Positions 10,730-19,434 of a stretch of 64,000 nt of DNA are shown piece by piece. Both the position numbers and the translations under genes were made by a program. The stretch is taken from NCBI RefSeq assembly GCF_003086295.3, contig NC_092051.1, positions 68,573,772 to 68,637,771 of the forward strand, written 5' to 3'. Below the pieces are notes generated by a model, which was not told the origin of the DNA, made no database searches, and saw nothing but the letters and a program-made list of their open reading frames with translations. How positions within the stretch are numbered: the first letter of the stretch is position 1; every line of letters begins with the position of its first letter. The DNA comes from Arachis hypogaea. Lineage: Eukaryota; Streptophyta; Magnoliopsida; Fabales; Fabaceae.

Positions 10730-10911
10730 TTTTTTTTTTTGCATCGTGCTTACCCTTGTTATTTAAACGACGCTATATTGAGTAGTTTAGCTAAAGCGAG
10801 CCTCAATGACCTGATTTTCGGCAAGCTCGCACGGGCCCCGCAGGAATTCGCAGCTCGACTTACCCTACGTCGCGAGACATGCTTATGATAATTGTGTGCG
10901 CATACTTTAAC

Positions 10912-11030
10912 AGGTGCGATCATACCCGCACTAATGCACCGGATCCCATCAGAACTCCGCAGTTAAGCGTGCTTGGGCGAGAGTAGTACTAGGATGGGTG
11001 ACCTCCTGGGAAGTTCTCGTGTTACACCTT
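10912..11030 (+). rRNA. 5S rRNA
   Basis: -1 C; ATACCCGCAC; nt 44 C; TTACACC end. Position 5. Confidence 0.9.
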
Positions 11031-11210
11031 TCTTTTTCTACGTTGTGCTTACCCTTGTTCTTTAAACGACGCTATATTGAGTAGTTTAGCTAAAGCGAGC
11101 CTCAATGACCTAATTTTCGGCAAGCTCCCACGGGCCCGGCAGGGATTCGCAGCTCGACTTACCCTACGTCGCGAGACATGCTTATGATAATTGTGTGCGC
11201 AAACTTTAAT

Positions 11211-11329
11211 AGGTGCGATCATACCAGCACTAATGCACCGGATCCCATAAGAATTCCGCAGTTAACTGTGCTTGGGCGAGATTAGTACTAGGATGGGTGA
11301 CCTCTTGGGAAGTCCTCGTGTTGCATCTT
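11211..11329 (+). rRNA. 5S rRNA
   Basis: -1 T; CATAAGAATTCC; TTAACTGTG; GAGATTAGT; CTCTTGGG; TTGCATC end. Position 6. Confidence 0.9.
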
Positions 11330-11515
11330 CTTTTTTTTTTTTTTACGTCGTGCTTACCCTTGTTCTTTAAACGACGCTATATTGAATAGTTTAGCTAAAG
11401 CGAGCCTCCATGACCTGATTTTCGGCAAGCTCGCACGTTTCTCGCAGGGATTCGCAGCTCGATTTACCCTACGTCGCGAGACATGCTTAATGTAATTATG
11501 TGCGCATACTTTAGT

Positions 11516-11634
11516 AGGTGCGATCATACCAGCACTAATGCACCGGATCCCATCAGAATTCTGCAGTTAAGCGTGCTTGGGCGAGAGTAGTACTAGGATG
11601 GGTGACCTCCTGGAAAGTCCTCGTGTTGCATATT
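11516..11634 (+). rRNA. 5S rRNA
   Basis: -1 T (TTAGT before the gene); AATTCTGC; CCTGGAAAG; TTGCATA end. Position 1. Confidence 0.9.
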
Positions 11635-11820
11635 CTTTTTTTTTTTTTTACGTCGTGCTTGACCTTGTTCTTTAAACGACGCTATATTGAATAGTTTAGT
11701 TAAAGCGAGCCTCCATGACCTGATTTTCGGCAAGCTTGCACGGGCCCCGCAAGGATTCGCAGCTCGACTTACCCTATGTCGCGAGACATGCTTATGATAA
11801 TTATGTGCGCATACTTTAAT

Positions 11821-11939
11821 AGGTGCGATCATACCAGCACTAATGCACCGGATCCCATCAGAATTCCGCAGTTAAGTGTGTTTGGGCGAGAGTAGTACTA
11901 GGATGGGTGACTTCCTGGGAAGTCCTAGTGTAGCACTTC
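11821..11939 (+). rRNA. 5S rRNA
   Basis: -1 T; GTGTGTTTGGG in box A; CTTCCTGGG; GTCCTAGTG; TAGCACT end. Position 2. Confidence 0.9.
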
Positions 11940-12126
11940 TTTTTTTTTTTTTTTTACGTCGTGCTTACCCTTGTTCTTTAAACGACGCTATATTGAATAG
12001 TTTAGCTAAAGCGAGCCTCAATGACCTGATTTTCTGCAAGCTCGCACGGGCCCCACAAGGATTCGCAGCTCGACTTACCCTACGTCGGGAGACATGCTTA
12101 TGATAATTGTGTGCGCATACTTTAAT

Positions 12127-12245
12127 AAGTGTGATCATACCAGCACTAATGCACCGGATCCCATCAGAACTCCGCAGTTAAGCGTGCTTGGGCGAGAGTA
12201 GTACTAGGATGGGTGACCTCCTGGGAAGTACTTGGGTTGCACCTC
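12127..12245 (+). rRNA. 5S rRNA, ACTTGGG type
   Basis: Starts AAGTGTGATC; nt 44 C; box A normal; ACTTGGGTTGCACC end. Position 3. Confidence 0.9.
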
Positions 12246-12431
12246 TTTTGCTTTTTTTTTGCGTCGTGGTTAACTTCATTCTTTAAACGACGCTATATTG
12301 AATAGTTTAGCTAAAGCGATCCTCAATTACCTGATTTTCGGCAAGCTGGCACGGGCACTGCAGGGATTCGCAGCTCGACTTACCCTACGTCGCGAGACAT
12401 GCTTATGATAATTGTGTACGCATACTTTAAT

Positions 12432-12550
12432 AGGTGCGATCATACCAGCACTAATGCACCGGATCCCATCAGAACTCCGCAGTTAAGCGTGCTTGGGTGA
12501 GAGTAGTACTAGGATGGGTGACCTCCTGGGAAACCCTCGTGTAGCACCTC
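12432..12550 (+). rRNA. 5S rRNA
   Basis: -1 T; nt 44 C; GGGTGAGAG; GGGAAACCC; TAGCACC end. Position 4. Confidence 0.9.
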
Positions 12551-12733
12551 TTTTTTTTTTTTGCATCGTGCTTACCCTTGTTATTTAAACGACGCTATAT
12601 TGAGTAGTTTAGCTAAAGCGAGCCTCAATGACCTGATTTTCGGCAAGCTCGCACGGGCCCCGCAGGGATTCGCAGCTCGACTTACCCTACGTCGCGAGAC
12701 ATGCTTATGATAATTGTGTGCGCATACTTTAAC

Positions 12734-12852
12734 AGGTGCGATCATACCCGCACTAATGCACCGGATCCCATCAGAACTCCGCAATTAAGCGTGCTTGGGC
12801 GAGAGAAGTACTAGGATGGGTGACCTCCTGGGAAGTCCTCGTGTTACACCTT
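12734..12852 (+). rRNA. 5S rRNA
   Basis: -1 C; ATACCCGCAC; CCGCAATTAAG; GAGAGAAGT; TTACACC end. Position 5. Confidence 0.9.
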
Positions 12853-13033
12853 TTTTTTTTTTACGTTGTGCTGACCCTTGTTCTTTAAACGACGCTATAT
12901 TGAGTAGTTTAGCTAAAGCGAGCCTCAATGACCTAATTTTCGGCAAGCTCCCACGGGCCCGGCAGGGATTCGCAGCTCGACTTACCCTACGTCACGAGAC
13001 ATGCTTATGATAATTGTGTGCGCATACTTTAAT

Positions 13034-13152
13034 AGGTGCGATCATACCAGCACTAATGCACCGGATCCCATAAGAATTCCGCAGTTAAGTGTGCTTGGGC
13101 GAGATTAGTACTAGGATGGGTGACCTCTTGGGAAGTCCTCGTGTTGCATGTT
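13034..13152 (+). rRNA. 5S rRNA
   Basis: -1 T; CATAAGAATTCC; GAGATTAGT; CTCTTGGG; TTGCATG end. Position 6. Confidence 0.9.
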
Positions 13153-13340
13153 CTTTTTTTTTTTTTTTTACGTCGTGCTTACCCTTGTTCTTTAAACGAC
13201 GCTATATTGAATAGTTTAGCTAAAGCGAGCCTCCATGACCTGATTTTCGGCAAGCTCGCACGGTTCTCGCAGGGATTCGCAGCTCGATTTACCCTAAGTC
13301 GCGAGACATGCTTATGATAATTATGTGCGCATACTTTAAT

Positions 13341-13459
13341 AGGTGCGATTATACCAGCACTAATGCACCGGATCCCATCAGAATTCTGCAGTTAAGCGTG
13401 CTTGGGCGAGAGTAGTACTAGGATGGGTGACCTCCTGGAAAGTCCTCGTGTTGCATATT
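13341..13459 (+). rRNA. 5S rRNA
   Basis: -1 T; CGATTATACC; AATTCTGC; CCTGGAAAG; TTGCATA end. Third six-gene copy, position 1. Confidence 0.9.
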
Positions 13460-13643
13460 CTTTTTTTTTTTTACGTCGTGCTTGACCTTGTTCTTTAAAC
13501 GACGCTATATTGAATAGTTTAGCTAAAGCGAGCCTCCATGACCTGATTTTCGGCAAGCTCGCACGGGCCCTGCAAGGATTCGCAGCTCGACTTACCCTAT
13601 GTCGCGAGACATGCTTATGATAATTATGTGCGCATACTTTAAT

Positions 13644-13762
13644 AGGTGCGATCATACCAGCACTAATGCACCGGATCCCATCAGAATTCCGCAGTTAAGT
13701 GTGCTTGGGCGAGAGTAGTACTAGGATGGGTGACTTCCTGGGAAGTCCTCGTGTAGCACTTC
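13644..13762 (+). rRNA. 5S rRNA
   Basis: -1 T; nt 44 T; AAGTGTGC; CTTCCTGGG; TAGCACT end. Position 2. Confidence 0.9.
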
Positions 13763-13949
13763 TTTTTTTTTTTTTTTTACGTCGTGGTTAACCTTATTCT
13801 TTAAACGACGCTATATTGAATAGTTTAGCTAAAGCGAGCCTCCATGACCTGATTTTCGGCAAGCTCGCATGGGCCCCGCAAGGATTCGCAGCTCGACTTA
13901 CCCTATGTCGCGAGACATGCTTATGATAATTATGTGCGCATACGTTAAT

Positions 13950-14068
13950 AGGTGCGATCATACCAGCACTAATGCACCGGATCCCATCAGAATTCCGCAG
14001 TTAAGTGTGTTTGGGCGAGAGTAGTACTAGGATGGGTGACTTCCTGGGAAGTCCTCGTGTAGCACTTC
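13950..14068 (+). rRNA. 5S rRNA
   Basis: -1 T; GTGTGTTTGGG as in 11821; CTTCCTGGG; TAGCACT end. Confidence 0.9.
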
Positions 14069-14253
14069 TTTTTTTTTTTTTTACGTCGTGCTTACCCTTG
14101 TTCTTTAAACGACGCTATATTGAATAGTTTAGCTAAAGCGAGCCTCAATGACCTGATTTTCTGCAAGCTCGCACGGGCCCCACAAGGATTCGCAGCTCGA
14201 CTTACCCTACGTCGGGAGACATGCTTATGATAATTGTGTGCGCATACTTTAAT

Positions 14254-14372
14254 AAGTGTGATCATACCAGCACTAATGCACCGGATCCCATCAGAACTCC
14301 GCAGTTCAGCATGCTTGGGCGAGAGTAGTACTAGGATGGGTGACCTCCTGGGAAGTCCTTGTGTAGCACCTC
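14254..14372 (+). rRNA. 5S rRNA
   Basis: Starts AAGTGTGATC; nt 44 C; GTTCAGCATGC in box A; TAGCACC end. Confidence 0.88.
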
Positions 14373-14557
14373 TTTTTTTTTTTTTTGCATCGTGCTTACC
14401 CATGTTCTTTAAACGACGCTATATTGAATAGTTTAGCTAAAGCGAGCCTCCATGACCTGATTTTCGGCAAGCTCGCACGGTTCTCGCAGGGATTCGCAGC
14501 TCGATTTACCCTACGTCGTGAGACATGCTTATAATAATTATGTGCGCATACTTTAAT

Positions 14558-14676
14558 TGGTGCGATCATACCAGCACTAATGCACCGGATCCCATCAGAA
14601 TTCTGCAGTTAAGTGTGCTTGGGCGAGAGTAGTACTAGGATGGGTGACTTCCTGGGAAGTCCTCGTGTAGCACTTA
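14558..14676 (+). rRNA. 5S rRNA
   Basis: Starts TGGTGCG; AATTCTGC; AAGTGTGC; CTTCCTGGG; TAGCACT end. Confidence 0.88.
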
Positions 14677-14858
14677 TTTTTTTTTTTACGTCGTGCTTGA
14701 CCTTGTTCTTTAAACGACGCTATATTGAATAGTTTAGCTAAAGCGAGCCTCCATGACCTGATTTTCGGCAAGCTTGCACGGGCCCCGCAAGGATTCGCAG
14801 CTCGACTTACCCTATGTCGCGAGACATGCTTATGATAATTATGTGCGCATACTTTAAT

Positions 14859-14977
14859 AGGTGCGATCATACCAGCACTAATGCACCGGATCCCATCAGA
14901 AATCCGCAGTTAAGTGTGCTTGGGCGAGAGTAGTACTAGGATGGGTGACTTCCTGGGAAGTCCTCGTGTAGCACTTC
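14859..14977 (+). rRNA. 5S rRNA
   Basis: -1 T; AGAAATCCGC; AAGTGTGC; CTTCCTGGG; TAGCACT end, long T-run. Confidence 0.9.
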
Positions 14978-15169
14978 TTTTTTTTTTTTTTTTTTTTTAC
15001 GTCGTGCTTGACCTTGTTCTTTAAACGACGCTATATTGAATAGTTTAGCTAAAGCAAGCCTCCATGACCTGATTTTCGGCAAGCTCGCACGGGCCCCGCA
15101 AGGATTCGCAGCTCGACTTACCCTATGTCGCGAGACATGCTTATGATAATTATGTGCGCATACTTTAAT

Positions 15170-15288
15170 AGGTGCGATCATACCAGCACTAATGCACCGG
15201 ATCCCATCAGAATTCCGCAGTTAAGTGTGCTTAGGCGAGAGTAGTACTAGGATGGGTGATTTCCTGGGAAGTCCTCGTGTAGCACTTC
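15170..15288 (+). rRNA. 5S rRNA
   Basis: -1 T; nt 44 T; GTGCTTAGGCG; GTGATTTCC in box C; TAGCACT end. Confidence 0.88.
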
Positions 15289-15474
15289 TTTTTTTTTTTT
15301 TTTACGTCGTGCTTACCCTTGTTCTTTAAACGACGCTATATTGAATAGTTTAGCTAAAGCGAGCCTCAATGACCTGATTTTCGGCAAGCTGGCACGGGCC
15401 CTGCAGGGATTCGATGCTCGACTTACCCTACGTCGCGAGACATGCTTATGATAATTGTGTACGCATACTTTAAC

Positions 15475-15593
15475 AGGTGCGATCATACCAGCACTAATGC
15501 ACCGGATCCCATCAGAACTCCGCAGTTCAGCATGCTTGGGCGAGAGTAGTACTAGGATGGGTGACCTCCTGGGAAGTCCTCGTGTAGCACCTC
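15475..15593 (+). rRNA. 5S rRNA
   Basis: -1 C; nt 44 C; GTTCAGCATGC in box A; TAGCACC end. Confidence 0.88.
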
Positions 15594-15778
15594 TTTTTTT
15601 TTTTTTTGCATCGTGCTTACCCTTGTTCTTTAAACGACGCTATATTGAGTAGTTTAGCTAAAGCGAGCCTCAATGACCTGATTTTCGGCAAGCTCGCACG
15701 GGCCCCGCAGCGATTCGCAGCTCGACTTACCCTACGTCGCGAGACATGCTTATGATAATTGTGTGCGAATACTTTAAC

Positions 15779-15897
15779 AGGTGCGATCATACCAGCACTA
15801 ATGCACCGGATCCTATCAGAACTCCGCAGTTAAGCCTGCTTGGGTGAGAGTAGTACTAGGATGGGTGACCTCCTGGGAAGTCCTCGTGTTACACCTT
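15779..15897 (+). rRNA. 5S rRNA
   Basis: -1 C; GATCCTATC; AAGCCTGC; GGGTGAGAG; TTACACC end. Confidence 0.9.
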
Positions 15898-16075
15898 TTT
15901 TTTTACGTCGTGCTTACCCTAGTTCTTTAAACGACGCTATATTGAATAGTTTAGCTAAAGCGAGCCTCCATTAGCTGATTTTCGGCAAGCTCGCACGGGC
16001 CCGGCAGGAATTCGCAGCTCGATTTAAACTACGTCGCGAGACATGCTTATGATAATTATGTGCGCATACTTTAAT

Positions 16076-16194
16076 AGGTGCGATCATACCAGCACTAATG
16101 CACCGGATCCCATAAGAATTCCGCAGTTAAGTGTGCTTGGGCGAGAGTAGTACTAGGATGGGTGACCTCCTGGGAAGTCCTCGTGTAGCACCTC
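16076..16194 (+). rRNA. 5S rRNA
   Basis: -1 T; CATAAGAATTCC; AAGTGTGC; TAGCACC end. Confidence 0.9.
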
Positions 16195-16378
16195 TTTTTT
16201 TTTTTTTGCATCGTGCTTACCCTTGTTCTTTAAACGACGCTATATTGAGTAGTTTAGCTAAAGCGAGCCTCAATGACCTGATTTTCGGCAAGCTCGCACG
16301 GGCCCCGCAGGGATTCGCAGCTCGACTTACCCTACGTCGCGAGACATGCTTATGATAATTGTGTGCGCATACTTTAAT

Positions 16379-16497
16379 AGGTGCGATCATACCAGCACTA
16401 ATGCACCGGATCCCATAAGAATTCCGCAATTAAGTGTGCTTGGCCGAGATTAGTACTAGGATGGGTGACCTCCTGGGAAGTCCTCGTGTTGCATCTT
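16379..16497 (+). rRNA. 5S rRNA
   Basis: -1 T; CCGCAATTAAG; TTGGCCGAGATTAG; TTGCATC end. Confidence 0.88.
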
Positions 16498-16680
16498 TTT
16501 TTTTTTACATCGTGCATACCCTTATTCTTTAAACGACGCTATATTGAATAGTTTAGCTAAAGCGAGCCTCCATGACCTGATTTTCAGCAAGCTCGCACGG
16601 GCCCCGCAGGGATTCGCTGCTCGATTTACCCAACGTCGCGAGACATGCTTATTATGATAATTATGTGCGCACACTTTAAT

Positions 16681-16799
16681 AGGTGCGATCATACCATCAC
16701 TAATGCACCGGATCCCATCAGAATTCCGCAGTTAAGCGTGCTTGGGCAAGAGTAGTAATAGGATGGGTGACCTCTTGCAAAGTCCTCGTGTTGCATCTT
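16681..16799 (+). rRNA. 5S rRNA
   Basis: -1 T; ATACCATCAC; GGGCAAGAG; AGTAATAGG; CTTGCAAAG; TTGCATC end. Confidence 0.87.
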
Positions 16800-16981
16800 C
16801 TTTTTTTTTTTACGTCGTGCTTACCCTTGTTCTTTAAACGACGCTATATTGAATAGTTTAGCTAAAGCGAGCCTCCATGACCTGATTTTCGGCAAGCTCG
16901 CACGGTCTCGCAGGGATTCGCAGCTCGATTTACCCTACGTCGCGAGACATGCTTAATGTAATTATGTGCGCATACTTTAAT

Positions 16982-17100
16982 AGGTGCGATCATACCAGCA
17001 CTAATGCACCGGATCCCATCAGAATTCCGCAGTTAAGCTTGCTTGGGCGAGAGTAGTACTAGGATGGGTGACCTCCTGGAAAGTCCTCGTGTTGCATCTT
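16982..17100 (+). rRNA. 5S rRNA
   Basis: -1 T; nt 44 T; AAGCTTGC; CCTGGAAAG; TTGCATC end. Confidence 0.9.
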
Positions 17101-17284
17101 CTTTTTTTTTTTTACGTCGTGCTTGACCTTGTTCTTTAAACGACGCTATATTGAATAGTTTAGCTAAAACGAGCCTCCATGACCTGATTTTCGGCAAGCT
17201 CGCACGGGCCCCGCATGGATTCGCAGCTCGACTTACCCTATGTTGCGAGACATGCTTATGATAATTATGTGCGCATACTTTAAT

Positions 17285-17403
17285 AGGTGCGATCATACCA
17301 GCACTAATGCACCGGATCCCATCAGAATTCCGCAGTTAAGCGTGCTTGGGCGAGAGTAGTACTTGGATGGGTGTCCTCCTGGGAAGTCCTAGTGTTGCAC
17401 CCT
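17285..17403 (+). rRNA. 5S rRNA
   Basis: -1 T; ACTTGGATGGGTGTCC in box C; GTCCTAGTG; TTGCACC end, T-run broken by G. Confidence 0.88.
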
Positions 17404-17590
17404 TTTTTTTTTGTTTTTTACGTCGTGCTTATCCTCGTTCTCTAAACTACGCTAACTTGAATAGTTTAGCTAAAGCGATCCTCAATGACCTGATTTTCGG
17501 CAAGCTCGCATAGGCCTCGCAGGGATTCGCAGCTTGACTTACCTTACATCGCGAGACATGCTTATGATAAAAATGTGCGCAAACTTTAAT

Positions 17591-17709
17591 AGGTGCGATC
17601 ATCCCAGCAATAATGTACCGGATCCCATCAAAATTCCGCAGTTAAGCGTGTTTGGGCGAGAGTAGTACTAGGATGGGTGACCTCCTGGGAAGTCCTCGTG
17701 TAGCACTTC
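17591..17709 (+). rRNA. 5S rRNA; its spacer holds the retrotransposon
   Basis: -1 T; ATCCCAGCAATAATGTACC; GTGTTTGGG; TAGCACT end. Same class as 26957. Confidence 0.9.
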
Positions 17710-17827
17710 TTTTTTTTTTTTTTACGTCGTGCTTACCCTTGTTCTTTAAACGACGCTATATTGAATAGTTTAGCTAGAGCGAGCCTCAATGACCTGAATT
17801 TCGGCAAGCTCGCACGGGCCCCACAAG

Positions 17828-17832
17828 GATTC
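17828..17832 (+). repeat. Target-site duplication, left (GATTC)
   Basis: GATTC directly before the 5' LTR, equal to the five bases after the 3' LTR and part of the normal spacer sequence GGATTCGCAGCTC. A 5-bp duplication is typical of Ty3/gypsy integration. Confidence 0.95.
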
Positions 17833-18083
17833 TGTTCATACCCTGGGTCAAGCTGTCTGACCCGGGATGTTTAGCGACAAGCCAACCGACCTCTGCAGAT
17901 CAGACTATCCGACCTCTTCTCAAAGAGCTCAGCCAATGACCGACCTCTTCACAAAGAGCTCGGCCAAAACGCTACAGAGGCCCAATAAGGGCCCAAATAT
18001 AAGGAACACAGCCCAATCCAAAGGCGGCTCAAGCCTACAGAGAGAAGGGCGGTTCCGTTGAAAATAAGCTGACCTCGCCCAAA

Positions 18084-18124
18084 GATAAGATAAGATAAGA
18101 TAAGATAACTAACTTATCTTATCT
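18084..18124 (+). promoter_or_regulatory. GATAA-repeat and hairpin in 5' LTR
   Basis: Five GATAA units (18084-18108) are followed by a reverse copy. AGATAAGATAA (18098-18108) and TTATCTTATCT (18114-18124) form a perfect 11-bp inverted repeat around a 5-nt loop. It lies just upstream of the TATA-box position, where GATA-type sites occur in plant promoters. The same structure is in the 3' LTR at about 25325-25365. Confidence 0.6.
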
Positions 18125-18145
18125 AAGAAGGTCACTTCTCACCAT

Positions 18146-18153
18146 TATCAATA
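18146..18153 (+). promoter_or_regulatory. Mutated TATA box, 5' LTR
   Basis: TATCAATA here corresponds to TATAAATA in the 3' LTR. The A-to-C change would be expected to weaken the promoter that drives the full-length transcript. Confidence 0.6.
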
Positions 18154-18290
18154 TACTGGAGCACCCAGGTATAACTCATACTCTGATTCTACATAAAACC
18201 TGTTTAATACCCATGCTAACTTAAGCATCGGAGTCTCTTGCAGGTACCCCCCACCCTCCGGGGACCAAGGATCAGCAGTGCAGCCAGTCC

Positions 18291-18385
18291 AACAAGTCGG
18301 ACGCAGCGGCTCCGGCCACCATCAACAAGTCGGACGCGGCGGCTCCGACCACCATCAACAAGTCGGACACAACAGCTCCGACCAG
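18291..18385 (+). repeat. 33-bp tandem repeat in 5' LTR
   Basis: Three copies of a 33-bp unit beginning AACAAGTCGGAC with CGGCTCCG in the middle. The same three copies are in the 3' LTR at 25532-25626. Confidence 0.75.
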
Positions 18386-18439
18386 CACAGAAGATCTCGT
18401 CCGAGATCGACCTACAGTTTCAGGTAACCCTCGAAACAT

Positions 18440-18457
18440 TGGCGCCATTGCCGGGGA
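18440..18457 (+). other. Primer-binding site, tRNA-Asp type
   Basis: TGGCGCCATTGCCGGGGA starts one base after the LTR. It is complementary to the 3' end of plant tRNA-Asp(GUC), except for A where the perfect match has G (GCCGTTG). Minus-strand DNA synthesis would start here. Confidence 0.85.
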
Positions 18458-18479
18458 ACCTGGAAGTCATCCCATCACC

Positions 18480-19434
18480 ATGGCAGACGACCATGACAAC
18501 GACCACGATTTAGATCTAGAGGACAGAACGTCGCACAAAAATGCGGACGCTACACCAAAAGATACTCCGGAATCTAACGGAGACAAAAACTCATCACATC
18601 CGGGAGTAATAGAAGCACTTCAAGATCGCCTAAAGCAACTTGAAAAAGAAAGCCAGCATCAACGAGAAGTTGGCAAGGATCTACAAAAAGAGGTAAGGCG
18701 ACGCCGCGAGTTAAAGGATAAGCTCCTAAAACTCGAAGCAGATCTCAAGGCCAAAACAACTCGATCCGGTCACGAAGACAGCCCCCACAAAGATCAAGAC
18801 CCATTCACCAAAGAGATCATGAAAGCTAAAGTCCCAAAGGACTTCAAAGCTCCCAACATGACCCCGTACGACGGCACATCAGATCCAAGCCATCATCTTA
18901 GCAATTTCAGAAGCAGGATGTATCTCACGGAGGCCTCAGATGCAATCCGTTATTCTCCATCCAAAAGCATAAAGCCGAACACGCTCTAAGCTTGCTAGGG
19001 ATCAAGCAAGGAGATCGGGAAAGTCTTCGCAAATACATGGAAAGATTCAACAAAGCGTGCCTGGACATACAAAGTCTGCCAACAAATGTACATATCATGG
19101 GTCTCATCAATGGCCTACGAGGAGGACCTTTTAGCCCCTCAATATCCAAGAAGCACCCAACATCTCTAAACGAGGTACAGGAACAGGCAAAGAAACACAT
19201 CAACATGGAGGAGAACTCTCGACTAGGAGAGAGCTCAGAAACCGAATTCTCCTAACCCACCACAGGACAAGGATAAAGAGTCCAAGAAAAAAGAAGATCA
19301 ACCCGGGAAGCCTAGAAAATACCGCAATTACACCCCTCTTCGGGTTTCTTTTGTGGAGGTTTACCGAAAAATATGCAACACGGAGAAGATCCCACCACCT
19401 CGCCCAATCAAAAACAAAAGAGGTCGGACGGGTT
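18480..19434 (+). pseudogene. gag: gag remnant (deleted and frameshifted)
   Basis: Starts MADDHDNDHDLDLEDR at 18480. Residues about 43-90 are a charged, heptad-like coiled coil. DPFTKEIMKAKVPKDFKAPN and the following PYDGTSDP motif open the plant gag core. After DAIR (about 18949) the frame changes, and the text resumes at about 18953 in another frame as FSIQKHKAEHAL, so the middle of the core is missing. This frame stops at 19253-19255. A third frame (QDKDKESKKK...RKYRNYTPLR) runs on to about 19434. The CCHC zinc knuckle expected next is replaced by the 36-bp array. No intact capsid protein can be made. Confidence 0.85.

Larger units (their letters stand above)
9694..13340 (+). repeat. Six-gene higher-order 5S repeat, two full copies
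   Basis: Copy 1 has genes at 9694, 10001, 10307, 10611, 10912 and 11211. Copy 2 has 11516, 11821, 12127, 12432, 12734 and 13034. Copy offsets are about 1,820-1,825 bp. Position-specific marks recur: GGAAAGTCC with TTGCATA, CTTCCTGGG with TAGCACT, AAGTGTGATC with ACTTGGGTTGC, GGGTGAG with GCATCG, ATACCCGCAC with TTACACC, CATAAGAATT with GAGATTAG. A third, partial copy begins at 13341 (13341, 13644). Confidence 0.88.
2935..17832 (+). repeat. 5S rDNA array block 2 (divergent, higher-order structured)
   Basis: Forty-nine 5S genes (starts 3023 to 17591) at about 304-bp spacing, all on the + strand. Terms used for single copies below: '-1' is the base before the gene; nt 44 is C in GAACTCC or T in GAATTCC; 3' ends are TTGCACC, TAGCACC, TAGCACT or TTGCATC; 'consensus' is the copy at 51587. 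In this block -1 is T in 42 of 49 copies. Differences are mainly substitutions with few indels and are shared between regularly spaced units, so they look like real array evolution. Spacers vary mainly at CTCCATG/CTCAATG, at the T-run and at the end of the spacer. The last spacer is broken by a retrotransposon. Confidence 0.95.
17833..18438 (+). repeat. 5' LTR
   Basis: 606 bp from TGTTCATACC to TCGAAACA. It matches the 3' LTR without indels, with about 22 substitutions by eye. It contains a GATAA-repeat palindrome, a TATA-box position changed to TATCAATA, and three 33-bp repeats in the downstream part. It ends one base before the primer-binding site. Confidence 0.95.

Noticed and set aside
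17867..18513. Frames in the 5' LTR and leader (64 and 91 codons) and the match in the 3' LTR
   Set aside because: They lie in LTR sequence upstream of gag, show no domain, and include the 33-bp tandem repeat.
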